A stretch of DNA of 64,000 bases from assembly GCF_028128765.1 (NCBI RefSeq), contig NZ_LBJG01000082.1:21295-85294 (forward strand), written 5' to 3'. The stretch comes from Bradyrhizobium sp. CCBAU 51627. GTDB taxonomy: Bacteria; Pseudomonadota; Alphaproteobacteria; Rhizobiales; Xanthobacteraceae. The notes beneath the pieces were generated by a model. The model saw only the letters and a list, made by a program, of their open reading frames with translations, was not told where the DNA came from and did not search any database. Each line of letters opens with the position of its first letter. Position 1 is the stretch's first letter. Both the position numbers and the translations under genes were made by a program. Below, piece by piece: positions 46,816 through 57,029 of the stretch.

Positions 46816-47230
46816 CGTCCACCTTTTGAGCGTGGTTTCGTGGTGTTCGTATTCTTCGAGGGCTACCAAAATACGATTCAAGATTCGTTCGTCTAATGAC
46901 CTGAAGCTATGGATTCGATGCCAAAGACGCGGCGTTCAAAGACGCAAAGGTGTGGTACAAATATAGGTATCTGCTTCTGACGACGAAACGAATCGTGAGT
47001 GGGTGTAACATGATCATTTCTAAGCGGCATTCGCGTCGCTCAGCCGCGCTCCTGCTCACTCGCGGCGGATCGTTGGAGTTTTGCAATAGATCGGCTGGAG
47101 GGCGCGCGGCGTCGATTGCTTCGAGCGCCATGCCGGAGCAGCTCCTCCTGCTCAAGAAGTCGGCCGCGCGGACAAAACTTGCAGACACACTCGATCGATC
47201 GGGTCGCGCCACTCAGGAGCGAGATACTAC
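46816..47230. other. Divergent promoter region with inverted GACGAA..GAATC motifs
   Basis: About 415 bases between two divergent redox genes. It contains ACGAACGAATC on the minus strand (about 46881-46893) and ACGAAACGAATC on the plus strand (about 46981-46993). A third copy lies at about 49580-49592, upstream of the nitroreductase gene. Candidate operators for one regulator. Confidence 0.4.
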
Positions 47231-47917
47231 ATGTTTTTGGTGATCTTTGAGACGCTACCAAATCGAGAGAAGTGGGATGACTACCTTGACAAGGTCCGGG
47301 TACTTCGCCCTGAGTTGGAGCGGGTCGATGGCTTCGTCGACAACACGCGCTACAGAAGCCTGACCCGCGAGGGCTGGATCCTTTCGCTTTCGACCTGGCG
47401 GGACGAGAAGTCACTCGTGCGCTGGCGTACCCGCTTGCCTCATCATGAGGTCCAGCAGAAGGGCCGCGACGAAATCCTAGCTGACTACCACCTGCGCGTC
47501 GGCCAGATCACCGCTGACAATCGATTGCCGCCGGGTTACGCCCTCACGGACCAGAGGCTCGAGGAGACCGAGTTTGGCGAGGGGACGACGGTCACGTTGA
47601 TTAGTGCGACTCGCCCGACGGAGTGGAAGCAGACGAACAACCCGTACGACTGCGCCGAGTGGCTCGGTCTAAATCCGTGGGCCGCCGACTGTACGTCTTG
47701 GGACATCTTCGAGGCCTTGCTCACGCCTGGCGACCTGATTTTGCTCATATCTTGGAAGGACGCGGCTGCAGCGCTGGCTTACGAGGACACTTCCGTGCTG
47801 GACGACAAGGCCAGGGTCCGGAGAGCGCGGATTGTGCGAGACTACGGGAAGTACGACCGGCGCGAGGCGCCTCAGTATTTCGTAGATGCTAAAGGCGGCG
47901 AAACCATCCACGCCTGA
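47231..47917 (+). CDS. Antibiotic biosynthesis monooxygenase (ABM) domain protein
   Basis: A 228-residue cytoplasmic protein with an N-terminal ABM-type ferredoxin-like fold (MFLVIFETLPNREKWDDYLD, then WILSLSTWRDEKSLVRWR). A second, weaker repeat of the same fold covers about 115-205 (GDLILLISWKDAAAALAYED). ABM proteins act as cofactor-free monooxygenases or haem/quinone-binding proteins. AGGAG lies upstream of the ATG. It is divergent from the quinone oxidoreductase gene, which suggests a shared role in quinone or aromatic stress; that is inference. Confidence 0.78.
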   Translation: MFLVIFETLPNREKWDDYLDKVRVLRPELERVDGFVDNTRYRSLTREGWILSLSTWRDEKSLVRWRTRLPHHEVQQKGRDEILADYHLRVGQITADNRLPPGYALTDQRLEETEFGEGTTVTLISATRPTEWKQTNNPYDCAEWLGLNPWAADCTSWDIFEALLTPGDLILLISWKDAAAALAYEDTSVLDDKARVRRARIVRDYGKYDRREAPQYFVDAKGGETIHA

Positions 47918-48115
47918 CAATTGCGAGCCCGAGCGGGCTGAACCGCGAAGACCGACCTCCCAAAGTGGAGATTTGACGTCCCAGCGATTCACAAACACCT
48001 TTAACTCGAACCACCGTTCGGCTTCGGGCGTCGCAATTGCGCCGCGCGGCAAGTTCGCTTTCCTTTTCCACGCCGCGCGCAGCTTCTCGAAATGGCCAAT
48101 ACGACCGGATAGAAT

Positions 48116-48661
48116 TCAGAGGGAGCCGGCCGGCGGAACAACGGGAAAGTCCTTCTCGGGATCAAACACGTTATTGAAAACGTTCGTCAAAGAGTACATG
48201 GCCACCAGAGCGATGATCTCCATGACGTTCGCGTCCGTATAGCCGGCATCGCGGACGGCTTGCAAATCGGCTTCGCTGACTTTGCCCCGGCTCTCGATGA
48301 CTTTGCGCGCAAACTGGACGGCGGCGTCCCGCTTCGGCTCGATGGCATGCCCCTTCCGAGCGAGCATAATTTCATCCGCCGGCAGCTTGGCCATATGCTC
48401 GGCAGTAAAACTATGAACGTTCAGACAATAGTTGCAGCCATTCACTTCGGACACAGCGAGGCCGATGCTGTCACGGGTCTTCACGTCGAGGGCCTTGCTC
48501 AACGACGCGAGCAGAGCGGCCCAGGCGTTGAACGCAATTGGGCTTTGCGCGAAGGTAGCCATCATGTTTGGCGTGAAGCCAACCGCCCTAGTGAACGCAT
48601 CGAGGGTCAGTTTGCTATCCGTAGGCACGTCTTCTCGCTTTAAGGCTGCAGTTCTTGGCAT
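48116..48661 (-). CDS. AhpD/carboxymuconolactone decarboxylase-like alkylhydroperoxidase
   Basis: A 181-residue all-helical protein with the AhpD-family redox motif Glu72, Cys76, Cys79, His83 (SEVNGCNYCLNVHS). Such peroxidase-related enzymes use the CxxC pair to reduce hydroperoxides or act in thiol relays. AGGAA lies just before the ATG. It starts 21 bases after the nitroreductase stop on the same strand, so the two form an operon. Confidence 0.88.
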   Translation of the reverse strand: MPRTAALKREDVPTDSKLTLDAFTRAVGFTPNMMATFAQSPIAFNAWAALLASLSKALDVKTRDSIGLAVSEVNGCNYCLNVHSFTAEHMAKLPADEIMLARKGHAIEPKRDAAVQFARKVIESRGKVSEADLQAVRDAGYTDANVMEIIALVAMYSLTNVFNNVFDPEKDFPVVPPAGSL

Positions 48662-48682
48662 CGCGGTTCCTGTAATTGGGTC

Positions 48683-49300
48683 CTAAACAAGTTCCAGTAC
48701 ATCGGCCACCGGACGACGCGGCTTCTGCGGCCAATTTCCTGGGCGCTCGGCCCCTACAGACAAGAGCATGACGGGTACTTCCTCCTTGCTCAGTCCGAAC
48801 TCGCGGTGCACCGCCTCAGCATCGAAACCGATCATCGGCGTCGAGCCAAGCCCCAACGAACGGGCCGCATAGATCATTGCAGCCGCGCCGAAGGTGCCGG
48901 TGCGTATTGCCTCGTCGCGTTGGCGCTGCGGGTACTCCATGTAGAGATCGCGCGCAGGAATCTCCCATTCCGGCACCATCTCTTCAGGCATAATGCCTGC
49001 TTTCACCAGAGGCGCTAAACGCTCTGGTATTACGCTCGAATCGGCCAGCTGGCCGCAGACGATAAAGGTAACGGCCGCTTCGGTGATTGCAGGCTGACTC
49101 CAAGCGATCGGACTCAGTCTCGCCTTGGCTTCGGTCGTGCGCACCGCGATGAATCGCCAGTTCTGCAAGTGAAACGATGTCGGCGCGGTGGTGCCGATCC
49201 GCACTAGTTCGCGGATTTGGTCGTCGTTTAAGGTGGCCGCTGGGTCATAGTACTTCGCCGCGCTTCGGCTCAGGATACATTCGATCACGGCGTTGCTCAT
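48683..49300 (-). CDS. Nitroreductase family NAD(P)H oxidoreductase
   Basis: A 205-residue FMN-dependent enzyme of the NfsA/NfsB-like family. The FMN-binding region SRSAAKYYDPAA, the APTSFHLQNWRFIAV strand and the C-terminal ARSLGLGSTPMIGFD segment are present. It would reduce nitroaromatics or quinones in the cytoplasm. I chose the ATG at 49300, where GGAG lies five bases upstream; the frame opens at 49423. First gene of an operon with the AhpD-like protein. A possible operator motif lies about 280 bases upstream. Confidence 0.88.
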   Translation of the reverse strand: MSNAVIECILSRSAAKYYDPAATLNDDQIRELVRIGTTAPTSFHLQNWRFIAVRTTEAKARLSPIAWSQPAITEAAVTFIVCGQLADSSVIPERLAPLVKAGIMPEEMVPEWEIPARDLYMEYPQRQRDEAIRTGTFGAAAMIYAARSLGLGSTPMIGFDAEAVHREFGLSKEEVPVMLLSVGAERPGNWPQKPRRPVADVLELV

Positions 49301-49872
49301 GGCGACTCCATTACTTTCAGTCATGGTGGTTGCTATACGTGCTGGTATCATTGCAGTGACGAGCAGGTTCGAGCTCACACCGGAGGCGATGGGCCGCTGG
49401 CCCCCTCGCCTGGTCCGTCCCACACGCCGGCGCGTCGTGGGCCATAATCTTCCGCATTCATTTGCATACGCAGGAAACTATTCTGGCAGCCCTAGCTCGC
49501 CCAATGACCTTTGGTTATGAAATCGATGTCATCGACGGGCCGCGCAAGATTCCATCGAATCGTGCAAACATTCTCCTCTTGCGACGAAACGAATCTCTTA
49601 TTGGACGGACAGTTCTTGAGAGCCGGCTAGCATAGATGCCTAACAGTTGCGCGGAAGGGGGTGTCCGAGAGAAACAAGAACAATTCCCAAACAAGCAAGA
49701 TGGCCGCCGGAAACGAGAGAAACCGCGTCCTAGGCTTTCGATCTAGCCCGTCAGGCGCACAATACTTCGATGCGATCTCTAACGAGCGCTGGTCACGCGA
49801 TTCTTGATCTCTATCTCGCTCGCGCTTGCCAAAAACAACATTAGCTGATCGTCGAATTCGCGGGATCAGTAT
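49301..49872. other. Spacer with one ACGAAACGAATC motif
   Basis: About 570 bases between nitroreductase and the 3' end of the peroxiredoxin gene. It contains the motif at about 49580-49592 that is shared with 46.9 kb. No gene seen. Confidence 0.4.
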
Positions 49873-50601
49873 TTATGAATTGCTCTTCGGGCCGACATCA
49901 TTCGTCAGATCCGCAGGCTGCTCGGCCCGAGACCCGACAAGTTGGCGAACCTGGTTGAGAACGTCAGATGGTTCTCGGCGGATTGTGAAGTCAGGCTCGA
50001 CGAAGGCATCCCTGATAACACCGCCTTGATCTATCACGAAGGTCGCCGGAATTGGCAACATCCACTCAGTAGATCCATGACGGTCCGCGAAGTCGTAACC
50101 TTGACCCGCATAGTGCGCTTTTGTTTGTTCTGGGACACGAAATAGAACGCCGAAGGATATTGCCACCGCGTGGTCGACATCCGCGAGCATCGTCAGGTCC
50201 AGGTTCAACTGCTGTTTGAGCTGCCTCGGAAGATCACGCGTCTCGGGGGACAGCACAACAAGCTTCGCTTTTAGGCTATCAAACTCGGGTTTGACCGCTT
50301 GAAGGGCGCGAAGCTCTGCGTTGCAAAATGGGCACCATCCACCCCGGTAGAAGCTCACTACAAGCGGCCCCTCACGACGAAGTTGTTCCGACGAATGAAG
50401 CCGGCCATCCGCATCGGGCAGGAGAAACTCTGGTGCCAATTCGCCAACCCGCAACGCGCGCGACGCGACATCGGTCTCCCGCAGCCAATTGACCAGATTA
50501 GTGTATGCTTCTCGGTCTGTCCGGTTAAGGCCCGCCAAAAGCTCTGAACGCACCTGTTTCAGGGCCTTAGTTAGATGGTCTGACACCATTTCAATATTCA
50601 T
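49873..50601 (-). CDS. AhpC/TSA-family peroxiredoxin-like protein
   Basis: A 242-residue thioredoxin-fold peroxidase of the peroxiredoxin-like (AhpC/TSA) group. An N-terminal helical region (1-50) precedes the fold. The active-site segment is VSFYRGGWCPFCNAELRAL with Cys90 and Cys93, which resembles PRX-like proteins more than classical 2-Cys AhpC. Cytoplasmic; reduces hydroperoxides. The frame is open far upstream, but those codons overlap the decayed LysR gene, so the ATG at 50601 is preferred despite a weak ribosome binding site. Confidence 0.85.
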   Translation of the reverse strand: MNIEMVSDHLTKALKQVRSELLAGLNRTDREAYTNLVNWLRETDVASRALRVGELAPEFLLPDADGRLHSSEQLRREGPLVVSFYRGGWCPFCNAELRALQAVKPEFDSLKAKLVVLSPETRDLPRQLKQQLNLDLTMLADVDHAVAISFGVLFRVPEQTKAHYAGQGYDFADRHGSTEWMLPIPATFVIDQGGVIRDAFVEPDFTIRREPSDVLNQVRQLVGSRAEQPADLTNDVGPKSNS

Positions 50602-51430
50602 CTGCACACCGGATCTCTCGAGATGTGGTGATCGCGATTCACGCGGACATAGCGGTCGCTTCGACGCGGCCGCTTTGTTTGGTCTGCGACGAATGAGTCC
50701 TGCAGCCGCGCAACCTTTACGAAGGCGTCGAGTGCTGCTGAGTAGCGGCGGCCCTGCACGGCGAGAAGCCGTACCTCTCGCCATACCGTGTCTCCCTCGA
50801 TCGGAACAGCCTTTAGAGAGGGTAGCCGGGGCATATGCTCAGGCGTGAGGACTATTCCGAGCCCAGCGGCTGCCAAATGTTGCAGGTGCAAATCCCGGCA
50901 GCTGCGATGATTGTACTGTGGCAACGCGTCGGGAAAGCAAATACGGTTAAATTTGGGAGCCACGTCACAGTTGAAACGATCCAGAATAGTGGCCGCGCGA
51001 AGCGCATCCATTCCGAGCCTGGAAGACAAGCGAGTTCATGAGACGACGCAAGCACGGCGACATAACGCTCCTCAAACAGCGCCAAATGGTCAATTCGTTC
51101 TGGCACATCTTCGAGATCACCAACTAAGGCAACATTTGCTTCTCCCTCTAAAAGTAACTCGATTAGGCGCCTTGGCGACTCTTCTCGAAGCTCGACATGA
51201 CTCTGCGCACCTCCGCGATGGGCTCAAGAACGAGGGAAGCTAAAATGGACGGGGCGATACCAATGATTAATCGAGCTACTTCCTTTTTCTGAAACTCCCT
51301 CGCTCGACGCTGAACAGCCTCCGTCGAGGCAAACGCACGCTCAAACATAGGCAACACAGCCAGTAAGATGGGTGAGTTGACGTAGAAAGTACCGAACCTG
51401 GTGGAGCTCCATCGGGCGTTCGCCGTCAAT
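50598..51430 (-). pseudogene. Decayed LysR-family regulator
   Basis: Three frames on the minus strand together match the effector domain of the LysR protein at 41882. They are RRAREFQKKEVARLIIGIAP, then RRLIELLLEGEANVALVGDL with PERIDHLALFEERYVAVL, and HLAAAGLGIVLTPEHMPRLP near the end. Frameshifts separate them, and the DNA-binding domain is lost or unrecognisable. The 3' end overlaps the start of the peroxiredoxin gene. This divergently decayed paralogue may once have controlled that gene. Confidence 0.8.
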
Positions 51431-52471
51431 GTTTGTCGTTACTATTGAGCATGATCGACAGCTCCGCGGCTTGACGCGAGCGCGCTATGTCCTAGCGCCA
51501 CCTTGCCACCGGCGGTCCTCCAGTAAAAGCCACATCGGGCATTCCAGGACGAACGGACACCCCTTCTGGATTCTAGAGCTGATCGCCCCCTTGGCTCAGT
51601 GCGCCACTCTCGCTCGAATCTGGCTGACCGAGGGAAAGAAGCTCAGTGTAGTCAGCGGTAATATCGGCGCACTCGACAATCTTAACTAGCATCGTCTGTG
51701 TCCCGCTCGATTCGCCATTCGTTTCGGCGAGACCGAGACCACATTCGATCCCAGCGGGGTGCAACAGTCTGTCATTCATCTGTGGACGCTGTTCGACACT
51801 CACCTCTTCTTCATGAGATCGCTGGTGTACATGCTAATATGGCTGGCACCGTTTCTGATCTGCGAGACCCGCAAATGGATTGGCCCACCAGCTCACTCAT
51901 CACAAAGCAGTGCATGACATAGCCATGTAAGCCACCGCGCGCATTGGCCCCGTCGAGAGCGACTTGGTTGCTCGACTCTCTTGGTTATTATTTCTGATTC
52001 ATTCAATTGATGGCGAGCGCCTTTGTCGTCGCAGGCTCCTTCTCCTTGTTAAGGATTACTATCTCCCTCGAGTTAGAGAATGCTTCGTTCAGTTTCGAAG
52101 GAACGAGCGCAATTCCTTGGTCCAAAGCTCGGGCGCCGTAGGCCCTAAGAATTTCGCGCTTCCAGCCGAGCAGGCTGCTACATCATTCATGGTCGAGTTA
52201 GCGACCGAACATAGCTTAGCAATTGCCGCCGAATAGAAGCTTGGCTTTGCTTGCGCTACGGCCTCACATTCCTCCTAGCTACAGCACCACTAGAACAGCG
52301 GCGGCAATAACGATCGTCTATCAATTTCATGTCGAGAGATCATTTCCCTCGCTCGCGACGCGAAGTCACTGTTTGACCCGCATGGTGCGATCACGCTCAG
52401 GATCATTCGATGGCGCTCCCCTGTAGACGGCGTCGAGCGATGCCGATTCGCGCAAGAGAGAAAAGCCGCTA
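51431..52471. other. 1-kb spacer with repeat copy F
   Basis: Upstream of the GMC oxidoreductase. Short frames present but unsupported. Repeat copy F lies at 52303-52346. Confidence 0.4.
52303..52346 (+). repeat. Dispersed 43-bp repeat, copy F
   Basis: Contains CAATAACGATCG, a variant CTATCAA and GAGAGATCATTTC. It ends 125 bases before the GMC oxidoreductase start, in the same orientation. More diverged at its right end than the other copies. Confidence 0.7.
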
Positions 52472-54061
52472 ATGTCTCAACAAGCCTACGATATTGTCGT
52501 TGTCGGAGCGGGGGCGGCTGGATGTGTGGTCGCGAGTTATCTTGCCGAACACACCGATGCTTCAATCGCGCTGATCGAAGCAGGCGACACAGATCGCGAT
52601 CCGTTCATCCACATTCCTGCCGGCTTCGCCAAGATATTGGCACACGATCGGCATGTCTGGAAGTATGAGACTATTCCCCAGCACGGCACCAAGCGAGCCT
52701 ATCGCTCAGGAAAGGTGCTTGGCGGAGGCTCCTCGATCAACGCGATGGCCTACGTTCGCGGTCAGATACGCGACTACACAGCGTGGCAGGACGCGGTCGG
52801 CGAGACCGGCAACTGGTCGTATAGCGACTTACTTCCCGTCTTTATGGCGCAGGAGAACAATGACACCTTTTACGACGAATTTCACGGCATCGATGGCGGC
52901 CTAGCGGTCCAGCAACCCAAAGGCATCAATGAACTGAACCAATACTGCATGAAAGCCTTCCAGGAATATGGGCTACCGTTCAATCCGGACTATAACGGCA
53001 AGAGCCAGATCGGCGTCTCACCTGTGCAGTCCACGGTCGGAAACCAGCAGCGCTGCAGCGCTGTCGACGCTTATCTCCGCCCACACCTGACGTCGGGCCG
53101 CGTGACTCTTGTCACCGGCAAGACGGTCGTCCGCATCCTCATCGCAAACAAGCAGGTTATTGGCGTCGAACTCATGGAGGGCGCCAGGATCACAGCCGAA
53201 AAAGTCGTGCTGTCGGCCGGCAGCGTCCATAGCCCGAAGGTCCTTATGCACTCCGGCATCGGTCCAGCCGAGCAACTTCGCCAGCACGGTATCGCCGTAA
53301 TCGTCGATTCTCCCGAGGTCGGTGAAAATCTGCAAGATCATCCGATGGTACCGGTGCGTGCCTATGTGAAGGGCGATCTCGGCTATCAGGCCGTCGCGCA
53401 AGGCCTCGGCACGGTAAAGGCGGGCCTTCGCTACCTTGTCACCAAGGATGGCCCCGCAGCAGGCAACGGCATCGAGACGGTTTCCCATTGGAATCCATCG
53501 GACTTCACCGCCGAACCCACCATACAATGCTATCACGCTCCTATTATTGCGAACCAGGAACTCAGCCCGACGGGCGACCGGTCCGGCATCACCTTCGAAC
53601 TCGTGGTGCTTCGGCCCAAGAGCCGCGGTTGGGTGCGGTTGGCCGACAGCGCCCCGATGTCGATGCCCCTCATCAACCCGAATTTCATCGGCGAGGAAGA
53701 TGACTTGAGGGCCGTGGTGCAATCCGTGCGCGCAATTCGCAAGGTTATGGCCCAGGAGTCGCTGGCGCGCGTCATCGAGGAAGAGATGGAGCCCGGACCG
53801 ATCATCCAGTCGGACGACGATATCGGCGAATGGGCAAAGCACGTCGTGACTACGATGTGGCATCCCGTAGGCACCTGCCGAATGGGCAAGGATGCGCGAG
53901 CGGTGGTTGACGCGAGGCTTAGAGTTCGCGGGATCGACGGGCTACGGGTGATCGACGCCTCGATAATGCCGAACATCACTAGCGGCAATACCAACGCTCC
54001 AACACAAGCACTCGCCCGTCACGCCACCGCGATGCTGGTCGAGGATCTAAAGCAGAGATAA
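52472..54061 (+). CDS. GMC-family FAD oxidoreductase (choline dehydrogenase-like)
   Basis: A 529-residue flavoenzyme of the glucose-methanol-choline family. The FAD-binding motif is DIVVVGAGAAGCVVASYLAE at 7-26. The GMC signatures are present (GKVLGGGSSINAMAYVRG, and LSAGSVHSPKVLMHSGIGPA). The catalytic region near the C terminus has HPVGTCRMG and NTNAPTQALA. It oxidises an alcohol substrate with a quinone or other acceptor; the substrate cannot be told. Length is typical. Not next to betaine genes, so choline itself is not supported. Confidence 0.9.
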   Translation: MSQQAYDIVVVGAGAAGCVVASYLAEHTDASIALIEAGDTDRDPFIHIPAGFAKILAHDRHVWKYETIPQHGTKRAYRSGKVLGGGSSINAMAYVRGQIRDYTAWQDAVGETGNWSYSDLLPVFMAQENNDTFYDEFHGIDGGLAVQQPKGINELNQYCMKAFQEYGLPFNPDYNGKSQIGVSPVQSTVGNQQRCSAVDAYLRPHLTSGRVTLVTGKTVVRILIANKQVIGVELMEGARITAEKVVLSAGSVHSPKVLMHSGIGPAEQLRQHGIAVIVDSPEVGENLQDHPMVPVRAYVKGDLGYQAVAQGLGTVKAGLRYLVTKDGPAAGNGIETVSHWNPSDFTAEPTIQCYHAPIIANQELSPTGDRSGITFELVVLRPKSRGWVRLADSAPMSMPLINPNFIGEEDDLRAVVQSVRAIRKVMAQESLARVIEEEMEPGPIIQSDDDIGEWAKHVVTTMWHPVGTCRMGKDARAVVDARLRVRGIDGLRVIDASIMPNITSGNTNAPTQALARHATAMLVEDLKQR

Positions 54062-54242
54062 GGAACACAGGGCAAGTCGACATAGGCAGACGTCGATGGT
54101 CTATGAGAGGAAAGCAAATCAGCCGCGTCAACGTCAAGGGGCTCAGCCTGAAAACCGGCAGTATCTTTTCGCGAAGCTTTCTTAAACCGAGCCATCAACA
54201 GTGAAGAGCAACACAGCAGCACCCCGGCAAGGACAGACCGAA

Positions 54243-54758
54243 ATGAGTTTAGAAGACGCGAGAACGCGCCGCGAGGCACCACTCCATACTCCGACCACCC
54301 TCGGCTCCAATGCTATCAAAGAGATTTCGGCTGCCCTGACGGTACTCCTGGCAGATGTGTTTGCGCTTTACGTCAAGACTAAGAACTTCCATTGGCACAT
54401 TTCAGGTCCGCACTTCAGGGACTATCACCTTCTTCTCGATGAGCAAGCTGCGCAGATTTTCGCGATGACTGACGATATAGCGGAAAGAGCCCGCAAGATC
54501 GGAGGCACAGCGATTCGTTCGATCGGCCACATTGCCAGGGCGAAACACATCGCGGACAATGACGCTGATTTCGTTACACCCGACGACATGCTAGCCGAGC
54601 TGAAGGAAGACAACCTCGCGCTCACCCAACGATTGCGGCAGACACGTAACATCTGCGACGAACATGGCGATGTCGCCTCGACCAGCCTGATCGAAAATTG
54701 GATCGACCAGGCGGAAGGTCGCACATGGTTCCTCTTCGAGGCGACCCGGAGGGCTTGA
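54243..54758 (+). CDS. dps: Dps-family ferritin-like DNA-protection protein
   Basis: A 171-residue four-helix-bundle protein of the Dps family, which stores iron and protects DNA from peroxide as a dodecamer. The ferroxidase-site residues are in KTKNFHWHISGPHFRDYHLL followed by LDEQ. The N-terminal ~15 residues are polar and could bind DNA. AAGGA lies about nine bases before the ATG at 54243; a GTG at 54201 would add 14 residues. Stands between GMC oxidoreductase and a glutathione-reductase-like gene, in a stretch of redox functions. Confidence 0.9.
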   Translation: MSLEDARTRREAPLHTPTTLGSNAIKEISAALTVLLADVFALYVKTKNFHWHISGPHFRDYHLLLDEQAAQIFAMTDDIAERARKIGGTAIRSIGHIARAKHIADNDADFVTPDDMLAELKEDNLALTQRLRQTRNICDEHGDVASTSLIENWIDQAEGRTWFLFEATRRA

Positions 54759-54984
54759 GCGCAAGGCCATTCGCACAATTGGGGCAACCCGATGCGCTCC
54801 ACAAAGAGGGAGGGCTCCCGGCGCCCCCGCCGGACCAAAGTAACAGAGTGCCCGGCAGAACTCAGGGCCGTTCAAATCCAGAGTAGGCACCCGTCCAAGG
54901 CGACGTTTGCCAGCGCGCGTGCATAGACGATGCGATCGGCGCACGCGTCTAGACCGTCCCCACAGAGTGAATTGGATATCTGAC

Positions 54985-56481
54985 TTGAGCGACACAAATG
55001 GATTGCAGGGCCTCAGAGGCGTGTCGAGACCGGCGGCCGACGCTTCAGAGTCGCCTCCCCGCGACCCGGAATTCGACGTCGACCTGTTCGTCATCGGCGG
55101 CGGTTCGGGCGGCGTTCGAGCCGCGCGCGTCGCGGCGGGGTACGGCGCGAGGGTGATGCTCGCTGAGGAGTACCGACTGGGAGGAACGTGCGTTATTCGC
55201 GGTTGCGTGCCGAAGAAACTGTTTGTCTACGCGAGCCGCTTCCGAAGCGCGTTCGACGAAGCTACGGCGTTCGGCTGGCACTTGCCGCCATCGCTCGTCG
55301 CGGCTAAGGACCGCGAGATTGCACGCCTGGAAAGGCTCTACTGCGAGGGCCAAGAACGTGCGGGCGTCGAGGTCGTGAGGTCTCGCGCTGTGCTCGACGA
55401 CGCCCATACGGTGCGCCTCATCGAGGACGGCCGCCGCGTTCGCGCGCGCACGATCCTGATCGCGACAGGCGCACGGCCCGAGTTGCCTCCTTTCGACGGC
55501 ATTGAGCTCGGCATCACCTCGGATGAAGTCTTCGACATAAAGACATTCCCCAAGAAGCTTGTCATTGGCGGCGCCGGATACATTGCGATGGAGTTCGCTG
55601 GTCTGTTTGCGGCGTTGGGAAGCGACGTCAGCGTCGTTTGTCGCGGAAGCAACGTCTTGCGCGGCTTCGATGAGGATGTGCGCCAAGCGATGGCGGGGTC
55701 CTACACGAACCGTGGCATCAAGCTGATCTTTTGCGATAACATCTGTCGCCTCAAGCGACGGGCCGGGGCCACCGGCGGTGGCCACAACACAGGAAGGATT
55801 GACGTTACGACCGAACAGGGCGCGAGGCTTGTAGCCGACGAGGTGCTGCTCGCCTTCGGGCGCGCTCCGAACACGGGTTCCCTCGGACTTGATCGCGCCG
55901 GCGTCAAGACTGCCGCAGACGGCGCAATCATCGTAGACGCTAACTCGCGCACGAACATCGGCAATATCTACGCTGTGGGCGATGTGTCGAATCAATTCAA
56001 TTTAACGCCAGTCGCGATTCGCGAAGGCCATGCGTTCGCCGACACGGTGTTCGGCAATAACGCTTGGCAGGTAGACTACTCCAATATCCCAACCGCCGTC
56101 TTCTCCAGCCCGGAGATCGGCACAGTTGGTTTGACGGAGCTGGAAGCGAGAGCGCAATACGGTGCAGTCGACATCTACAAGGTCCGTTTCCGCCCGCTGA
56201 AGGCCGTCGTAACAGGGGATTGCGAGGCCTCTCTTCTAAAGGTTGTCGTGGACAGCGAATCTGACCGGATCCTTGGGATCCATATCTTCGCTCACGAGGC
56301 CAGCGAGATGATCCAGATGCTCGCGGCCGCGATCGGAAGTGGAGCAACCATGAACGACTTAATGTCAGTCATGGCTGTTCATCCAACCGTTGGGGAGGAA
56401 CTCGTCGCGATGCGTACGCCCACCGTGCGTTACGACCGGCGCGACGCCTCTGCAGCACTCGTCTCAAGCGCCGCTGATTGA
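54985..56481 (+). CDS. gor: Glutathione-disulfide reductase family protein
   Basis: About 498 residues of the pyridine nucleotide-disulfide oxidoreductase family, closest to glutathione reductase. FAD binding uses LFVIGGGSGGVRAARVAA, the redox disulphide is GTCVIRGCVPKKLFVYA, NADPH binding uses LVIGGAGYIAMEFAGLFAAL, and the dimerisation end has HPTVGEELVAMRT with the catalytic His-Glu pair. It would regenerate glutathione in the cytoplasm. No in-frame ATG lies near the expected N terminus; a TTG at 54985 is the best guess, and GTG 54967 is possible. The gene symbol reflects family likeness. Confidence 0.87.
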   Translation: MSDTNGLQGLRGVSRPAADASESPPRDPEFDVDLFVIGGGSGGVRAARVAAGYGARVMLAEEYRLGGTCVIRGCVPKKLFVYASRFRSAFDEATAFGWHLPPSLVAAKDREIARLERLYCEGQERAGVEVVRSRAVLDDAHTVRLIEDGRRVRARTILIATGARPELPPFDGIELGITSDEVFDIKTFPKKLVIGGAGYIAMEFAGLFAALGSDVSVVCRGSNVLRGFDEDVRQAMAGSYTNRGIKLIFCDNICRLKRRAGATGGGHNTGRIDVTTEQGARLVADEVLLAFGRAPNTGSLGLDRAGVKTAADGAIIVDANSRTNIGNIYAVGDVSNQFNLTPVAIREGHAFADTVFGNNAWQVDYSNIPTAVFSSPEIGTVGLTELEARAQYGAVDIYKVRFRPLKAVVTGDCEASLLKVVVDSESDRILGIHIFAHEASEMIQMLAAAIGSGATMNDLMSVMAVHPTVGEELVAMRTPTVRYDRRDASAALVSSAAD

Positions 56482-57029
56482 CTCAGCCACAGCCGACTCG
56501 GAAGGGCTCGCTCGCAGCTGCGTGGGGCCCTTGAGCTCCCTAAATGCAAAGGTCTGGAGCAACCGCGAGACAATCGATAACGTCGCGCCGCCTTCATGGT
56601 GTTGAGGACTCTGCCGGTTTGTGTTGGTTGGCTGAACCGGCCACTCGTCGCGCCACGTACGAACACTTCGCAATTTTAGATCTGGATGCGATCATTCCCA
56701 TCTATTGAACCCGACACTCAAGGCGGCCAGGTGGTCCTGTTCTTGAAGACTGGAGGAGCGTATTCCTGTAACCGCTCGACACAAGCAAAGGCGAAGAACA
56801 CCAGCAGCGGCCTTTCACCAGCCCATTGCGGCGCGAGAGTGGAATGGAATCGATAACGATCCGGCATTTTTAATGGTTGGCGTTCCCGCATAGCCTTCGG
56901 TGCCTATAACCAGGTTCGCGACGTTTGTGTGCAGAGTGCCCGCCGCTATAGAGCGGCCCATCGTCCTTTCGGATGGAGGCAATCACCTCGGCGCAAGCAC
57001 CGCCGCCAGCAATCGCAAAGGAGCCGCCG
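56482..57029. other. Spacer upstream of small membrane protein
   Basis: About 550 bases, no supported gene. Bases 56843-56876 (GATAACGAT then GGCATTTTT) match a motif at 44651-44684 upstream of the paralogous gene. Confidence 0.4.

Noticed and set aside
47926..47939. Short GC-rich palindrome after the ABM gene
   Set aside because: A stem of five to six base pairs without a T run is too weak to call as a terminator.
53018..53863. Minus-strand open frame of 281 codons
   Set aside because: Antisense to the GMC oxidoreductase gene in high-GC DNA; no family likeness.
55045..55995. Minus-strand open frame of 316 codons
   Set aside because: Antisense to the glutathione-reductase-like gene, a codon-bias shadow.
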